Below are positions 1-6,653 of a DNA stretch of 12,918 nucleotides, in pieces. The stretch lies in NCBI GenBank assembly GCA_000435535.1, contig FR884476.1:1-12918 (forward strand). The letters run 5' to 3'. Made by a program: the position numbers and the translations under genes. Positions within the stretch are counted from its first letter, which is position 1; every line of letters begins with the position of its first letter. The stretch comes from Clostridium sp. CAG:575. GTDB taxonomy: Bacteria; Bacillota; Clostridia; TANB77; CAG-508. The notes under the pieces were generated by a model. That model did not search any database, had not been told where the DNA came from, and worked only from the letters and a program-made list of their open reading frames with translations.

Positions 1-468
1 AAGGGAACATTATATTATCATTTTTCAAGTAAAGAAGAAATCTTTAATTTTTTAATTGAAGAGGGAATAAAATTATTACAAAATAGTGTAGAAATAAAAA
101 CAGCCAAATTAGATAATTATATAGATAAAATAAGAGCAATTGTTTTAATTCAAATAAAGATAGTTGCAAAGTATGAGGACTTTATTACAATTTTATTAAG
201 TCAATTTTATGGAAGAGAGACTAGAAATAAAATGTGTCAAGATTTTGTTTATGATTATATCAACAAAATTGAAGAAATTGTGGAAAAAGGTATGGAAAAA
301 GGGCAAATAAAGAAAGGCAATTCTAAAGCTATTGCTTCAGAAATATATGCCCTAATAGCATCAACATTAGTTTATAAGATGAAAAATGGAAATGAAATAG
401 ATGTTTTGAAATTATATAAAGAGTTTGATAGAACATTGGTAGAAGGTTTAAAAGTGGATGCAAAGTAG
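1..468 (+). CDS. TetR/AcrR-family transcriptional regulator, 3' part only
   Basis: The reading frame is open from the first base and ends at TAG 466-468, giving 155 residues of a protein whose start lies outside the window. The first residues, KGTLYYHFSSKEEIF, match the end of the TetR DNA-binding domain (recognition helix and the tyrosine/phenylalanine-rich turn after it). The rest is a helical ligand-binding and dimerisation domain that is poorly conserved in this family, so the effector cannot be named. TetR proteins usually repress their own gene and a nearby transporter or enzyme; any such partner must lie upstream. No clear terminator follows the stop. The family call is firm; specificity is unknown. 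Confidence 0.85.
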   Translation, partial: KGTLYYHFSSKEEIFNFLIEEGIKLLQNSVEIKTAKLDNYIDKIRAIVLIQIKIVAKYEDFITILLSQFYGRETRNKMCQDFVYDYINKIEEIVEKGMEKGQIKKGNSKAIASEIYALIASTLVYKMKNGNEIDVLKLYKEFDRTLVEGLKVDAK

Positions 469-532
469 GAGTTTTTATAAATAATATTTGATATAAAAGT
501 GAAATTATTTTGTGATATAAGGTTTTATCCAT

Positions 533-560
533 AGAAATGTTACAAAAATGTAATATTTCT
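533..560. repeat. 12-bp inverted repeat upstream of the 680 gene
   Basis: AGAAATGTTACA (533-544) and TGTAATATTTCT (549-560) are complementary apart from one G-U pair, around a loop of AAAA. No T-run follows, so it is not a standard terminator. It ends 36 bp before the -35 box of the next gene, so it could be an operator, or a weak 3' hairpin for the TetR transcript. The structure is seen; its role is inferred. Confidence 0.5.
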
Positions 561-596
561 GTAACTAAAATGTAAACAAAAAAAAATGCAATTCTA

Positions 597-625
597 TTGT
601 AGTTTTTTGTTTGATATTGTATAAT
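597..625 (+). promoter_or_regulatory. Sigma-A-type promoter of the 680 gene
   Basis: TTGTAG (597-602) and TATAAT (620-625) are separated by 17 bp. Transcription would start near 632, leaving a leader of about 48 nt with a strong SD, AAAGGAGG at 663-670. Confidence 0.65.
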
Positions 626-679
626 TATAAAGAAAACAGTAAAAAGCAAATAGGCGTAAGATAAAGGAGGTAGTTTACA

Positions 680-1528
680 ATGTCTAAATCTGGCATAGTA
701 AACGTGAGAATGGTAATCACGGAAGAAAAAATATTATCTAATATAGAAAAAGTTCAAAAAATGATAAATCCTAATAGCAAGAAGCAAATAATACAATTAG
801 AAGAGGACGCATACTTTAAAGATTTAATTGAATCAATAAAAACATATTTAATTGAATATCCTAAAAAGAAGAATTTCCCTAGTAGTGTATATAAGGCAGC
901 TTATGGATTAGTAGAATATGCAACAAATCAATTTGAAGAGAATACAAAAAAAATTGAAGAATTAATTAGACAAAGAGAACAAAATATATCTTTAGCAGGT
1001 CAATTAAAAGAATTAATAAATTGTGTTGCAAATAAGGAAGAAAATTGGAAAGAACAAATAAAAAAAGCAGAAGGAACATTTGATGAAGATATAATAGATA
1101 CATTAAATATATTAGGAAAATGTAAAACAGATAAATCTCAAAATTATCAAGATTCTATGAAATTATTAAATGCAAGAGTAAATAACTTAGAATCAAATTT
1201 ACATATTGAAATTGATATGGAAAGAATTGAAGATAGATCTAAAGCTTTAAGTTATATTGGAATAGAAGTTGCTGATGCATTAAAAACAATTCCTACACCA
1301 ATTGAAGAACCAGAAAAAATAGAAGTACAAGAAAAAGAAGAAGAAATTGTAGAACAAGAACAAATTCAACAACAATATATTGAAGAGACAACATTTGAAA
1401 CAAAACCATCATTATGGCAAAGAATTAAAAATAGCAAAGTTGTTAGAGCCATTAGATATATTACAAAAATTAGAATTGTTATACAATATCCAGAAGCACT
1501 TCCAGAGGGAAGAGGAGAAAACAATTAA
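680..1528 (+). CDS. Uncharacterised 282-residue coiled-coil-like protein with acidic linker and basic tail
   Basis: I do not recognise the family. The ATG at 680 follows AAAGGAGG with 9 nt spacing, so the start is secure. Residues about 15-180 are predominantly charged and helical in character, with stretches that look like coiled coil (about 80-135 and 155-185). Residues about 205-240 form a Pro/Glu/Gln-rich acidic linker that is probably disordered. Residues about 244-270 (from PSLWQRIKNSK) are basic and amphipathic, followed by a short PEALPEGRGENN end. There is no signal peptide, no transmembrane helix and no recognisable catalytic motif. The gene has its own promoter and a hairpin downstream, so it appears monocistronic. 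The layout suggests a cytoplasmic scaffold or a protein that binds nucleic acid or membrane through its basic tail, but that is only inference. Codon use (TTA, AGA, ATA) resembles rnj and gltX, so it looks native. Confidence 0.8.
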   Translation: MSKSGIVNVRMVITEEKILSNIEKVQKMINPNSKKQIIQLEEDAYFKDLIESIKTYLIEYPKKKNFPSSVYKAAYGLVEYATNQFEENTKKIEELIRQREQNISLAGQLKELINCVANKEENWKEQIKKAEGTFDEDIIDTLNILGKCKTDKSQNYQDSMKLLNARVNNLESNLHIEIDMERIEDRSKALSYIGIEVADALKTIPTPIEEPEKIEVQEKEEEIVEQEQIQQQYIEETTFETKPSLWQRIKNSKVVRAIRYITKIRIVIQYPEALPEGRGENN

Positions 1529-1559
1529 GTTTTTAATTGATAATAATTAAAGTTTAAGT

Positions 1560-1597
1560 GGGAAATAGATATAAGTACCTATTTCCCTTATGTTTTT
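1560..1597 (+). terminator. Probable intrinsic terminator after the 680 gene
   Basis: GGGAAATAG (1560-1568) pairs perfectly with CTATTTCCC (1579-1587) around a 10-nt loop. The downstream tail TTATGTTTTTA is only moderately T-rich. Confidence 0.65.
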
Positions 1598-1629
1598 ATA
1601 AAAATAATAAAAAAAGTTTTGTAAAAGTA

Positions 1630-1658
1630 TTGACATCTAAAATAAAATAGTTTATACT
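1630..1658 (+). promoter_or_regulatory. Consensus promoter of the tRNA gene
   Basis: TTGACA (1630-1635), a 17-bp spacer and TATACT (1653-1658) lie about 30 bp before the mature tRNA. This is a strong housekeeping-type promoter, as expected for a stable RNA. Confidence 0.8.
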
Positions 1659-1689
1659 GTATCTTGCGTTAAGCAATTAATATTTATAT

Positions 1690-1766
1690 GCTCCCTTAGC
1701 TCAGTTGGTCAGAGCAACCGGCTCATAACCGGTGGGTCCAAGGTTCGAATCCTTGAGGGAGCACCA
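1690..1766 (+). tRNA. tRNA-Met (anticodon CAU)
   Basis: A full cloverleaf of 77 nt can be drawn. The acceptor stem is GCTCCCT/AGGGAGC, the D-arm is GCTC...GAGC, the anticodon stem ACCGG/CCGGT encloses loop CTCATAA (anticodon CAT), and the T-arm CAAGG/CCTTG encloses TTCGAAT. The discriminator is A and CCA is encoded. The paired first base and the lack of three consecutive G-C pairs next to the anticodon argue against initiator tRNA. A tRNA-Ile2 read as lysidine-AU cannot be fully excluded by eye, but elongator methionine fits best. Confidence 0.93.
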
Positions 1767-1768
1767 AA

Positions 1769-1800
1769 AAATTGTCAAATTAATTTGATAATTTTTTTTT
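1769..1800 (+). terminator. Intrinsic terminator of the tRNA gene
   Basis: AAATTGTCAAA (1769-1779) pairs with TTTGATAATTT (1784-1794), with one G-U pair and a TTAA loop, running into nine consecutive Ts (1792-1800). Confidence 0.85.
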
Positions 1801-1884
1801 GCTTTTAAAGTAATTTTTGCGAAATATTTGTTTATAAAATTTTAATGTAATTTTATCATATTAGTGCAGTGGTAATAAAAATAC

Positions 1885-1913
1885 TGTACAATTAACATAA
1901 AATATGGTATAAT
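1885..1913 (+). promoter_or_regulatory. Probable promoter of the DEAH helicase gene
   Basis: TATAAT (1908-1913) has a partial -35 match, TGTACA (1885-1890), 17 bp upstream. The -10 box directly abuts an upstream in-frame ATG at 1914. That ATG would therefore lie before the transcription start, which supports initiation at 1977 instead. Confidence 0.6.
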
Positions 1914-1976
1914 ATGGATAGTACATTGAAAATAGAAAAATCCAATTTCGAATCTATTCTTAAGGAGGAAAGTAAT

Positions 1977-4589
1977 ATGTTACCAATTACTAATTACAAA
2001 GAAGAAATTGTTGAGGCGGTGAAAAATCATTCAGTAGTTATTATTACTGCTGAAACGGGTTCTGGAAAATCTACACAGATACCTCAATATTTGGATGATT
2101 ATTATAGTGAGGTAGTTGTGACTGAGCCACGGATTATGGCAGCAAAAACTTTGGCAAAACGTGTAGCTGAAGAAAGTGGGACAACGCTAGGAGAAAAAGT
2201 GGGATATTTAACTGGTTATGATAAGTGTTATTCTAATAATAGCCATATTTTGTATTGCACTGATGGACTTCAGCTTATTAGAACAATTTTTAGTGAAAAT
2301 AATACAACTGAAAATGTTTTGATTATTGATGAGGTTCACGAGTGGAATCTTAATATTGAGTTATTAGTTGCATACTGCAAATTTATGCAGAAAAAATGGA
2401 ATACAAAAGTCATAATTATGAGTGCAACTTTAGAGACTAAGAATTTGACTAATTTTTTCGATAAAGATGTTGCAGTATTAAGTATACCAGGAAGTTCATA
2501 TGATGTGTCATTTGAAGAAAGACCTCGTTTTGACTTTATTGATACTATCAAAGAAAATATTTATGATAGAAGAAATGTTCTGGTATTTGTAGCCGGTAAA
2601 AAAGAAATTGCCGAAGTGATGGAAGAACTTAAAAATACAGATGCTACAGTCTTGCCATTACACGGCGAGATGGATTGGGAGGAACAGAAAAAATGTTTTG
2701 AGCAGTATCCGAATTCAAAAGTTGTAGTTGCAACAAATGTAGCACAAACATCAATTACGATATCGGATATTGATGTTGTTGTTGATACTGGAGAAGCTAA
2801 AATGACAATTACAGAAAATGGCATTCAAGGATTAGTTTTGAAAGACATTAGTCAATCAGACATCAAGCAACGCAAAGGTCGTGCTGGCAGAACAAAGGTT
2901 GGAAAATATTTTCTTTGTTCTGATGTTCCTATGAAATATCGGAATGAATATACTATTCCAGAAATTCAAAGAAGCAGTTTAGACAGAATTGTTTTACAAA
3001 CAGCAGTAATTGGCTTAGATGCTGAAGAACTTCAGTTTTATCATCAGCCTGAAAAGGAGGCTATATTAAAGGCAAAGAAAGAATTGACTATCCTTGGAGC
3101 AATTTCAAGTGACAATCATGTAACAGAGATTGGACACAAGGTAGTTAAGATTCCTGTTTCTGTTCAATTTGCTAGAATGATAGTTGAAGCAGAAAAATAT
3201 GGTGTTACAGAACAAGTTATAATAATTGCTTCGATTATTGAAATGGGAGGTTTACTTACAAATGAGGGACACTATAGTGACTTTACTACTGAAAAAGAAA
3301 GTGATTTATTGGCTGAACTTGATGTTTGGAATTACTTACAAAAAATGGAGTATATTGATTTTAAAAGACTTGGAATTAAAAAGAAAAGTTTTTTTAAAAT
3401 TAAGGAACACATCAAGAAAATGCATGAGTCATTGTATGGAATTGTGAAAATGGAACACAATGATGATAGAAATGCAATTGTAAAGGCATGTGTTAGTGGT
3501 TTAGTTTCAGGTATATATGTAAAAGATTATGATAGATATTACAATATAGATGAAACTGAATTTCAGTTAGGCAGGAATAGTTGTTTACCGAGCAATTCAA
3601 AAATTATAGTAGGTATTCCAAAGAAAATTGAGTTTCAGGATTACTATGGTAGAACAAATTCTTTGAATTTGGTAAACTTTGCAAGTCAAATCGATATAGA
3701 TACACTGATAGAACTTGTGCCAAACTGTATCAAAGAAATAACAGAGAAACGTTATTCTGTGAGCCAAGAGGCTGTTGAAGTTACTACTAAAAGAATGTTT
3801 GGAGAAATTCTTGTAGATACTAAGAGAAGTTATTTTAGTACTCATCCAGAATATGATAAACTTAAAGCACAATATGAAGAGGAACAAAAAGATGGAAGTA
3901 ACTTATCTGCAAAGAAACAAGAAGTAGTAGTAATTGATGGAAAGCAATTTGAGATTCATCAAGGAGTATTTGATGAAAAAGCGACAGTGGATATTGACAA
4001 TGAAACATTGTTTACAACAGATGTAAAAGAGGTTTTTCTGGATTCTGGCAAAAGGGTATATTTTTCGTCAGAAGTATTATGGAACAGAAAAGAAACAAAT
4101 ATTGTTGCTCTTAGAAATGCTGTGGAAATGTATAGACTTAATAACATAAAATCAAGAAAAATGAATGAATGTCAGTCTGTGGTAATAAAAAATCTTGAGG
4201 ATGTTACTAAAAATCTTGGAAAAATTGGTAAAATTGAAATTGCCAAGAATAATGGAGGATATGGGGATATACCAATTTTTGTATATGGCTATATTTCTCT
4301 TAAGAAAAATGAAACATCATTAAAGATTACGGACGATGAGCAGCTTGCAGAAGCAGAAACACAGGAAGCATTACGGTATTTGTTTTATAAGGAGATTGAA
4401 AACAAATATGGAGAGAGCAAATTTAGTCATCAAGTCGGTAAGAAAAAGAAAATTCTTACTGAATCAGAAATGGAGGCGAAAAAGGATTTTGATTCCCTTG
4501 TAAGGGAAATAACAAATACTATCACTCTTGAAAATTTGGCTGAGAATTTAGAATTTGTTCAGGAATATTATCAGGAGTTAATGGAGTAA
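1977..4589 (+). CDS. DEAH-box ATP-dependent helicase (HrpA/HrpB-like), 870 residues
   Basis: This is a superfamily 2 helicase of the DEAH/RHA class, expected to use NTP hydrolysis to remodel RNA or RNA-protein complexes in the cytoplasm. Visible motifs are Walker A AETGSGKST (residues 25-33), DEVH (118-121), SAT (149-151), motif V ATNVAQTSITI (about 252-262) and motif VI QRKGRAGR (298-305). Residues about 329-425 resemble the winged-helix and ratchet region of this class. The C-terminal half (about 426-870) is not one I recognise. The start at 1977 has an ideal SD, AAGGAGG at 1962-1968; the ATG at 1914 sits against the -10 box. The length is near HrpB (about 800) and well short of HrpA (about 1300). 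It uses CTT/TTG leucine and CGT/CGC/CGG arginine codons more than its neighbours, suggesting horizontal acquisition. It stands alone, between its own promoter and terminator. Helicase call firm; substrate unknown. Confidence 0.9.
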   Translation: MLPITNYKEEIVEAVKNHSVVIITAETGSGKSTQIPQYLDDYYSEVVVTEPRIMAAKTLAKRVAEESGTTLGEKVGYLTGYDKCYSNNSHILYCTDGLQLIRTIFSENNTTENVLIIDEVHEWNLNIELLVAYCKFMQKKWNTKVIIMSATLETKNLTNFFDKDVAVLSIPGSSYDVSFEERPRFDFIDTIKENIYDRRNVLVFVAGKKEIAEVMEELKNTDATVLPLHGEMDWEEQKKCFEQYPNSKVVVATNVAQTSITISDIDVVVDTGEAKMTITENGIQGLVLKDISQSDIKQRKGRAGRTKVGKYFLCSDVPMKYRNEYTIPEIQRSSLDRIVLQTAVIGLDAEELQFYHQPEKEAILKAKKELTILGAISSDNHVTEIGHKVVKIPVSVQFARMIVEAEKYGVTEQVIIIASIIEMGGLLTNEGHYSDFTTEKESDLLAELDVWNYLQKMEYIDFKRLGIKKKSFFKIKEHIKKMHESLYGIVKMEHNDDRNAIVKACVSGLVSGIYVKDYDRYYNIDETEFQLGRNSCLPSNSKIIVGIPKKIEFQDYYGRTNSLNLVNFASQIDIDTLIELVPNCIKEITEKRYSVSQEAVEVTTKRMFGEILVDTKRSYFSTHPEYDKLKAQYEEEQKDGSNLSAKKQEVVVIDGKQFEIHQGVFDEKATVDIDNETLFTTDVKEVFLDSGKRVYFSSEVLWNRKETNIVALRNAVEMYRLNNIKSRKMNECQSVVIKNLEDVTKNLGKIGKIEIAKNNGGYGDIPIFVYGYISLKKNETSLKITDDEQLAEAETQEALRYLFYKEIENKYGESKFSHQVGKKKKILTESEMEAKKDFDSLVREITNTITLENLAENLEFVQEYYQELME

Positions 4590-4619
4590 GAAAAATTAAG
4601 AATATTAAAGAATGAAAAA

Positions 4620-4646
4620 ACTATCAACAATTGTTGGTAGTTTTTT
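4620..4646. terminator. Intrinsic terminator after the helicase gene
   Basis: ACTATCAAC (4620-4628) pairs with GTTGGTAGT (4633-4641), with one G-U pair and an AATT loop, followed by six Ts. An A-run at 4614-4620 before the stem means it could also work on the other strand. Confidence 0.85.
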
Positions 4647-4798
4647 CGTTATAGTTATAAAGTAAATATAAAATATAAGGAGTCAATTAGAGGATAGTTT
4701 TTTAATAGAAAATCTATGTTGTTTTAATTAATATAAAATTTAAAATGAATATATATTTTAAATTTGTAAAATATTTAAATAGAAGGAGAATGTTGCTT

Positions 4799-5193
4799 AT
4801 GACAGAAAAAGAAAAAAGAGATAAAGGAATTATATATGATGGAAATTATAATGAAGAGTTATTAAATGAAATGAAAAAAGCAAAAGATTTGTGTTATGAG
4901 TATAATAATATAAGACTATCACAAGTAGAAAAAGAAAAGAGCTGATAAAAAAGATATTTGGAAAAACAGGAAGTAACATTATTGTGAATTCAAATTTTTA
5001 TTGCGATTATGGATACAATATATTTGTTGGTGAAAACTTTTATATGAATCATAATGGAGTTATATTAGATGGAGTAAAAGTTAAATTTGGTGATAATGTA
5101 ACAATAGGAGCTGGAAGTGTTGTAACAAAAGATATTCCATCAAATGTAATTGCGTATGGAAATCCATGTAAAGTAGCAAGGAGAATAGATTAG
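4799..5193 (+). pseudogene. Broken maltose/galactoside O-acetyltransferase (maa/lacA-like)
   Basis: Two reading frames together make a degraded member of the hexapeptide-repeat sugar acetyltransferases, which transfer acetyl from acetyl-CoA to sugar hydroxyls. Frame one starts at ATG 4799 after AGAAGGAG (4781-4788). It gives the typical N-terminal domain (MTEKEKRDKG, then CYEYNNIRLSQ) and stops at TGA 4943-4945. The homologous sequence continues from GAG 4939 in another frame (ELIKKIFGKTG, FYCDYGYNIFVGENFY) to TAG 5193. The shift falls in the A-rich GAAAAAGAAAAG tract. From VILDGVKVKFGDNV the protein jumps straight to the C-terminal TIGAGSVVTKD, so roughly 50 residues of the left-handed beta-helix are gone, including the THP segment with the catalytic histidine. 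No active enzyme can be made. Deletion between similar IGDNV-type hexapeptides is a likely mechanism. The family assignment is firm. Confidence 0.88.
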
Positions 5194-5332
5194 AATAAAT
5201 TTATTATTTAATTTTTTTTCAAAATCAAAAAATTTAAAAATATAAATAAGAATTTGATGAAAAATAAAATGTATAAAATTTTCCTTTTTTGAGAAAATAA
5301 CAGTAGACATAAATTAAAAAAGGAGGAAAATT

Positions 5333-5887
5333 ATGAAAGCAACTGGAGTAGTAAGAAGAATAGACGATTTAGGAAGAGTTGTGATTCCAAAGGAAATAAG
5401 AAAAACTTTAAGAATAAAAGAAGGTGATCCACTGGAGATTTTTACAGATAGAGAAGGTCAAGTAATATTAAAAAAATATTCTCCAATTGGCGAATTATCA
5501 GAATTTGCTTCTGGATATGCAGAAACTCTTGCTAAGACAACAGGGCATATTGCATGTATTACTGACAAAGATACAATTATTGCTGTTTCTGGTGGTTCTA
5601 AAAAAGAATATTTGGAACAAGATATAAGTTCAGAGTTAGAAAAATTAATGGAAGATAAAGAAGTGTACTCAAGTAAAGATAATAGTAATCAATCAATGCC
5701 AATTACAAAAAATGATAAAAATGAAAAAAAGAATAATGCACAAATTGTATATCCAATAATTTCTAATGGAGACACAATTGGAACAGTAATATTAATGTCA
5801 AAAGATTCAAATACAAAGATGGATGAAGTTGAGAAAAAAGTTGCTCAGTCTGCAGCTACATTTTTAGCGAGCCAAATGGAATTGTAA
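5333..5887 (+). CDS. spoVT: Stage V sporulation protein T (AbrB-type transcription regulator)
   Basis: The 184-residue protein has the SpoVT layout. An N-terminal swapped-hairpin AbrB DNA-binding domain (residues 1-50, MKATGVVRRIDDLGRVVIPKEI, KTLRIKEGDPLEIF) is followed by a GAF-like C-terminal domain (about 54-184). In Bacillus subtilis SpoVT (178 residues) is made late in the forespore and tunes sigma-G-dependent genes for spore coat, resistance and germination. Residues about 118-132 (SNQSMPITKNDKNEKK) look like a low-complexity loop within the GAF domain. The start is fixed by AAGGAGG just upstream. A sigma-G promoter was looked for but not convincingly found. The 3' end overlaps a convergent XRE gene by 43 bp, and a shared terminator follows. 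Its presence suggests an endospore former. Confidence 0.95.
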   Translation: MKATGVVRRIDDLGRVVIPKEIRKTLRIKEGDPLEIFTDREGQVILKKYSPIGELSEFASGYAETLAKTTGHIACITDKDTIIAVSGGSKKEYLEQDISSELEKLMEDKEVYSSKDNSNQSMPITKNDKNEKKNNAQIVYPIISNGDTIGTVILMSKDSNTKMDEVEKKVAQSAATFLASQMEL

Positions 5888-6162
5888 TAAAAAATAAAAA
5901 TAAGTTGACTAAATTTATTATTAATCAGCTTATTTTTTTTTGGCTTATTTTTGATAACATATCTTTCATCAGATAACCCCACAATATAATCAATAGAGGT
6001 GTTGTAATATTTTGCAAGAGTCATTAAATGTGTTATAGTAATGGTTCTATTTCCTTTTTCATATTCAGAATAATATTGTTGAGAGATTCCTAATAAATTT
6101 GCTATTTCTTTTTGTAGTTTATCATTATCTTCTCTTAAATCTTTTAATCTTTTAAATTTCAA
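5845..6162 (-). CDS. Small XRE/Cro-CI-type helix-turn-helix regulator, TTG start
   Basis: A 105-residue protein with a typical HTH_3 domain at residues about 5-65: LQKEIANLLGISQQYYSEYEKGNRTI is the helix-turn-helix core, and YYNTSIDYIVGLSDER closes the domain. The start codon is TTG (6162-6160), supported by AGGAGG (6173-6168) five bases before it; no in-frame ATG lies near. Residues from about 76 on (KNKLINNKFSQLIFIFYY...) look unlike a natural domain, because they are encoded by the spoVT terminator hairpin and the antisense of the spoVT 3' end. Comparable proteins usually end soon after the HTH, so the original stop may have been lost. Targets are unknown; autoregulation is common in the family. 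Confidence 0.85.
   Translation of the reverse strand: MKFKRLKDLREDNDKLQKEIANLLGISQQYYSEYEKGNRTITITHLMTLAKYYNTSIDYIVGLSDERYVIKNKPKKNKLINNKFSQLIFIFYYNSIWLAKNVAAD
5898..5940. terminator. Bidirectional terminator between spoVT and the XRE gene
   Basis: AAATAAGTTGA (5898-5908) pairs with TCAGCTTATTT (5925-5935) with one G-U pair. On the + strand the hairpin runs into a T-run to 5941. On the - strand it runs into a TTTTTATTTTTTATT tract, so it should stop transcripts from both sides. On the - strand it lies inside the XRE reading frame. Confidence 0.8.
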
Positions 6163-6349
6163 GGCAACCTCCTAATTAATTTAATAATTATATTGTAACA
6201 AAAAAGTTAATTTATGCTACTATATACATTAAAAATTATGTATTAGTGTATTTAAATTACAAGAATATTAAATTTAAAATAAAGTTGTTTTTTACAATTT
6301 TTTTATACTATATAGAAATAATGTTAACATAATATAAAATGATAAACAT

Positions 6350-6378
6350 TTGACAATTTCTATAAAATATAGTATAAT
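6350..6378 (+). promoter_or_regulatory. Consensus sigma-A promoter of rnj
   Basis: TTGACA (6350-6355), a 17-bp spacer and TATAAT (6373-6378): a perfect match at both boxes. Transcription should start near 6385. Confidence 0.88.
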
Positions 6379-6384
6379 ACAAAC

Positions 6385-6653
6385 GATGTTGCCAAGAGGG
6401 CACAAAAATGAGATTTTATAAAACCTAAATAAGTTTAATACAATAAAAAATAAAAAAAGAGAACGGATTAAAAATTGAATAAAAGAGAATTATTATATTA
6501 AGGTTGTTAAAATAAATGACAATCTGTATTAATATGACTTTAAACGAAAGGGATTTATTAAAATTGATATATAAAGCTATAAAGAAAAAAATTTTTAGAA
6601 TTCTTTATAGTTATTTAGCAAGGTATAAATTAAAAAGAAAGAGAGGAAAATTA
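6385..6653 (+). other. Long 5' leader of rnj, with a possible leader peptide
   Basis: The gap between the XRE gene start and the preferred rnj ATG is almost 500 bp. Its first half (6174-6349) is AT-rich with nothing I recognise. From the inferred transcription start the leader is about 270 nt. It begins with a short GC-rich hairpin (TGCC 6390-6393 with GGCA 6399-6402), overlapping GAGGG (6396-6400). That could serve as an SD for a six-codon ORF (6408-6428, MRFYKT). The stretch 6516-6653 is open in the rnj frame but lacks a good SD. No known riboswitch class is recognised. Confidence 0.4.

Noticed and set aside
1741..1766. tRNA 3' end as an integrase attachment site for the helicase region
   Set aside because: No second copy of the tRNA 3' sequence was found downstream, and no integrase gene is in the window.
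1914..1976. Upstream in-frame ATG extension of the helicase
   Set aside because: The ATG directly follows the -10 box TATAAT and has no SD, whereas ATG 1977 has AAGGAGG at the right distance and begins the conserved helicase N-terminus.
5250..5320. Sigma-G promoter for spoVT
   Set aside because: CATAAATTA (5308-5316) resembles a -10 but lies too close to the SD and has no matching -35 at 17-18 bp.
6516..6653. Extension of rnj from ATG 6516
   Set aside because: Only a weak AAGG lies upstream. ATG 6654 has AGAGAGG, and its sequence is the usual start of a basic RNase J tail. Kept as an open question rather than as the call.
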